Shown here piece after piece: positions 4,870 to 7,266 of a stretch of DNA of 7,266 nt. The notes under the pieces are model-generated. The model searched no databases, had not been told where the DNA came from, and worked only from the letters and a program-made list of their open reading frames with translations. Source of the stretch: Desulfuromonadales bacterium (GTDB taxonomy: Bacteria; Desulfobacterota; Desulfuromonadia; Desulfuromonadales; BM103); the NCBI GenBank assembly GCA_030630015.1, contig DAOVNV010000127.1, positions 1-7,266 on the forward strand. The letters run 5' to 3'. Made by a program: the position numbers and the translations under genes. Positions within the stretch are counted from its first letter, which is position 1; each line of letters starts with the position of its first letter.

Positions 4870-6423
4870 CTACTCCATGGTCAGGGCCCGCCGGGCGGCG
4901 GGCAAATCGGAAATAATGTCACGTGCCAGCAGCCCGGCATCGCCATACGTTTCGGCCAGACGATCGCCCGAGTATCCATGCAGATACACGGCAAGGACGG
5001 TTGCCTTCTCGGCCGACAGGCCCTGAGTGAGAAAGCTTCCCACCAGTCCGGTCAGCACATCGCCCATCCCTCCACTGGCCATCCCGGCATGACCGCTGCC
5101 ATTAATCCGCAACCGACCGTCAGGCAAGGCGATCACGGTTCGGGCGCCCTTCAGCACGACCAACACTCCGTGACGCACCGCAAAATCACGAGCGACAGTC
5201 GCCCTGTCGGCCTGAACATCCTGGACAGACATATTCGCCAGACGGGCCATCTCACCAGGATGAGGGGTCAGCACGGTCGCAATTTCTCTGCGCTGTGCCA
5301 ACACGTCAAGGTGTCCTGACAGAGCCGTTAGCGCGTCGGCATCAACCACGGCAGGGAGAGGAGATTCTCCGAGCAGCTTACGCATCAGGGAAACCGCTTC
5401 GTCACCAAGTCCCAACCCCGGCCCGATTGCCAGCGCCTGCTTCCCTTCAAGCAGTTGCCGAAGATCCGGCAGGGCCTGGACGCTGACTTCGCCGTTGCTG
5501 TCTGCCAGAGGGACCGTCATCACCTCGAGGAGCTTCCCCGCAACGACCGGCTGTACTTGGCCGGGACAGGCGAGAGTCACCAGTCCGCACCCCCCTCGCA
5601 ATGCCGCTTCGGCAGTCATGACTGCAGCACCGGTCTTGCCGACCGAACCGGCAACAACCACAAGATGGCCGAAGGTTCCCTTGTGGCCGTCCGCCGGACG
5701 CAAGGGCAGCAATTCGCGTACAACGGCTTCATCAACCAGCAGGCAATCGTCGCCGACCTGGCCATGCACCTGCCTGGGAATGCCAATATCGACCGTCACC
5801 AGGTCACCGACATGCCCGGCACCCGGATAACTAACCTGTCCAATCTTGGGGAAAGCGAAGGTAGCAGTTAAATCAGCAGACACGCATTTGCCGAGGACCT
5901 TCCCGGTTGAAGCATCGACTCCCGATGGAATATCCACCGCGGCCACGGGGGCTGGACTCTCATTAATCCAGTCGATTGCCCGAGCATAATGCCCCCCTAT
6001 CGGCTTGGTCAAACCTGTACCGAACAGGGCATCCACCACAAGCCTGGGCTGCGGGATCGCTGCCAGACCCTGCTCCAGCCTTGCTTCATCCGGAGCAAAA
6101 ACAACCGGACCGCCACAGGCCTCAAGGATTTTCAAGTTGACTTCCGCATCCCCGCTTATCGCGGAGCGCTCGGCAAGCACCAGGGTATCAACCTGCCAGC
6201 CGTGTTCCATGAGATGGCGGGCAATCACGTAGCCATCACCGCCGTTGTTGCCTTTGCCGGCCAACACCAGGGCCGGTCCAGGCTTGAGGTCGGCGAATTT
6301 ATCGAGGATGTGCCAGGTCATGCCTCGTCCGGCATTCTCCATCAGGACAACCCCGGGGATGCCGATCTCCTCGATCGTCTGGCGATCGAGATCCTGTATC
6401 TGTGATGCGGTCAGTACTTTCAT
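4870..6423 (-). CDS. nnr: Bifunctional NAD(P)H-hydrate epimerase / ADP-dependent dehydratase
   Basis: Predicted protein of 517 aa, the size of the fused E. coli enzyme (YjeF). It repairs damaged NADHX and NADPHX: the N-terminal domain epimerises the R form to S, and the C-terminal domain dehydrates S using ADP. The epimerase (about 1-220) shows GKGNNGGDG (56-64), VDALFGTGL (130-138) and AVDIPSGVD (162-170). The dehydratase (about 230-515) shows HKGTFGH (247-253), GPGLGLG (334-340), VDADAL (360-365), TPHPGE (386-391) and GGMGDVLTG (451-459), whose Asp is the catalytic base in the family. Both halves look intact. The ATG overlaps the acpS stop by 4 bases (ATGA), with GGAG 5 nt before it, so translation is coupled. 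The pairing with acpS and tsaE recurs in many bacteria. Confidence 0.96.
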   Translation of the reverse strand: MKVLTASQIQDLDRQTIEEIGIPGVVLMENAGRGMTWHILDKFADLKPGPALVLAGKGNNGGDGYVIARHLMEHGWQVDTLVLAERSAISGDAEVNLKILEACGGPVVFAPDEARLEQGLAAIPQPRLVVDALFGTGLTKPIGGHYARAIDWINESPAPVAAVDIPSGVDASTGKVLGKCVSADLTATFAFPKIGQVSYPGAGHVGDLVTVDIGIPRQVHGQVGDDCLLVDEAVVRELLPLRPADGHKGTFGHLVVVAGSVGKTGAAVMTAEAALRGGCGLVTLACPGQVQPVVAGKLLEVMTVPLADSNGEVSVQALPDLRQLLEGKQALAIGPGLGLGDEAVSLMRKLLGESPLPAVVDADALTALSGHLDVLAQRREIATVLTPHPGEMARLANMSVQDVQADRATVARDFAVRHGVLVVLKGARTVIALPDGRLRINGSGHAGMASGGMGDVLTGLVGSFLTQGLSAEKATVLAVYLHGYSGDRLAETYGDAGLLARDIISDLPAARRALTME

Positions 6424-6803
6424 ACCTTCTCCAGTACAACTGTGGCAACAGCATAGTCGCCATCATGGCTGTAAGACAGGTGGACCGTCGCAACATAAAG
6501 GTCGGCAGCGATTTCGGCAGCACGGCCGGACAGGTGCAGTTCAGGGCGCCCCAGTGCATCCGGAACCACTTCCATGTCAAGCCAGCGAATCCCGTCCCGC
6601 AGACCAAGCCCGAAAGCCTTGAGACAAGCTTCCTTGGCCGCGAATCTCGCTGCCAGGTGCTGTGCCGGGTCACGCTTCTGCATCGCGTAGGAGCGCTCTC
6701 CGGAGGTAAACAAGCGCTCAAACAGCGAACTTTTTTCTTCCTCCAGGTAGCGTCGGAACCTGGCGGTTCGCACCAGGTCAGTACCGAGACCAGCTATCGC
6801 CAT
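6420..6803 (-). CDS. acpS: Holo-[acyl carrier protein] synthase
   Basis: Predicted protein of 127 aa, typical for trimeric AcpS. It moves the 4'-phosphopantetheine group from coenzyme A to a serine of acyl carrier protein, activating fatty-acid synthesis. Key features are GTDLV (7-11) with the magnesium-binding Asp9, RFAAKEACLKAFG (53-65) with the second metal ligand Glu58, a GIRW turn and the SYSHDGDYA segment near the C-terminus. The start ATG shares one base with the pdxJ stop (TGATG) and GGAG lies 7 nt upstream, so translation is coupled to pdxJ. The pdxJ-acpS pair is also adjacent in E. coli and many proteobacteria. No irregularities seen. Confidence 0.96.
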   Translation of the reverse strand: MAIAGLGTDLVRTARFRRYLEEEKSSLFERLFTSGERSYAMQKRDPAQHLAARFAAKEACLKAFGLGLRDGIRWLDMEVVPDALGRPELHLSGRAAEIAADLYVATVHLSYSHDGDYAVATVVLEKV

Positions 6804-7266
6804 CAGCCTTCTCCGCGCACCAGTGCCGCCATCTCCCGGACCGCACGATCCATTCCAACCAGGACAGCGCGAGAGATGATGCTGTGCCCGATATTGAACT
6901 CCTCGATGCCACCGAGCTTCACCACCGGCAGGATATTCTGGTAATTCAGACCATGACCGGCATTCACCCCGAGACCGAGTTTCCTGCCCGCCGCAACCGC
7001 CTGTTCGATCTTGACCAGTTCAGCAGTCTGCTCCCCGCCGCGCGCTTCGCAGTATGCCCCGGTATGGATCTCGACATAGTCTGCCTTGACCCGGGCACTA
7101 GCCTTGAGCTGCTCCAGATCGGGGTCCACAAACAAGCTGACGATAATACCGGCCTGCTGCAGCAGTTCAATCTGCGGTGCCAGGCTCTGCCGAAGACGAA
7201 CGATATCAAGCCCACCCTCGGTGGTCAGTTCCTGGCGGCGCTCCGGGACCAGCGTCACGCTGTAGG
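6803..7266 (-). CDS. pdxJ: Pyridoxine 5'-phosphate synthase, C-terminal part (cut by window edge)
   Basis: About 153 C-terminal residues are visible; the reading frame stays open to the right edge. By comparison with the 243-aa E. coli protein roughly 90-95 N-terminal residues are missing, so the GTG at 7258 is an internal valine codon and not the start. PdxJ condenses 3-amino-2-oxopropyl phosphate with 1-deoxy-D-xylulose 5-phosphate to pyridoxine 5'-phosphate in the DXP-dependent vitamin B6 route. Diagnostic motifs are LVPERRQELTTEGGLD, EIHTGAYCE, NAGHGLNYQN with the conserved catalytic histidine, and NIGHSIISRAV in the phosphate-binding end of the TIM barrel. The stop overlaps the acpS start by one base. 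It is the first visible gene of the right-hand operon. Confidence 0.95.
   Translation of the reverse strand, partial: YSVTLVPERRQELTTEGGLDIVRLRQSLAPQIELLQQAGIIVSLFVDPDLEQLKASARVKADYVEIHTGAYCEARGGEQTAELVKIEQAVAAGRKLGLGVNAGHGLNYQNILPVVKLGGIEEFNIGHSIISRAVLVGMDRAVREMAALVRGEG

Noticed and set aside
4495..5319. Long plus-strand open frame (about 274 codons) opposite the CBS gene and the nnr C-terminus
   Set aside because: His- and Gln-rich translation typical of an antisense shadow, spanning two well-supported genes and their junction; no family resemblance.
6803..7258. GTG at 7258 as the start of pdxJ
   Set aside because: The frame remains open upstream to the window edge, and the missing N-terminal part of the TIM barrel is essential; the GTG is an internal valine codon.

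Overview
The window is a compact, gene-dense stretch of a bacterial chromosome in which every real gene lies on the minus strand, so it reads right to left. The genes are housekeeping and biosynthetic: pyridoxal phosphate, coenzyme A/acyl carrier chemistry, NAD(P)HX repair, tRNA t6A, the aspartate family and isoleucine. Gene content, moderate GC, the order pdxJ-acpS-nnr-CBS-tsaE-lysC-cimA, a CimA-type citramalate synthase and a short CPKC zinc-ribbon protein point to the Desulfuromonadales (Geobacter/Desulfuromonas/Pelobacter relatives). That placement is inferred from remembered family resemblance, not from a search.

Right block (7266 to 3916): the C-terminal two thirds of pdxJ, then acpS, nnr, a two-CBS-domain protein and tsaE. 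Junctions are extremely tight: a 1-base TGATG overlap, a 4-base ATGA overlap, then two 3-base gaps. This is almost certainly one translationally coupled operon whose beginning lies beyond the right edge.

Middle (3915 to 3641): a 275-bp spacer that holds the most unusual structure here. It is a 134-bp non-coding palindromic element (3701-3834) with perfect 13-bp terminal inverted repeats beginning GTAA, flanked by an 8-bp direct repeat with one mismatch. It looks like a small non-autonomous transposable element (MITE), possibly mobilised by an IS66-type transposase. Its long internal hairpin pairs better as RNA in the lysC-sense direction than in the opposite direction. A 12-bp perfect palindrome lies between it and lysC.

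Left block (3640 to 198): lysC (aspartokinase), cimA (citramalate synthase) and a membrane-anchored ComEA-like helix-hairpin-helix protein. LysC feeds aspartate into lysine, methionine and threonine, while CimA starts isoleucine from pyruvate and acetyl-CoA, bypassing threonine. Inside lysC a perfect AAGGAGG stands 8 nt before an in-frame ATG, exactly where other bacteria start a separate aspartokinase beta subunit. The ComEA-like gene overlaps the end of cimA by 8 bases.

Far left (197 to 1): a 154-bp spacer and the first 14 codons of a small zinc-ribbon protein that runs off the window. No rRNA, tRNA, CRISPR array, prophage, toxin-antitoxin or defence system is visible. I see no clearly undescribed system; the best leads are the palindromic element and the internal lysC start.
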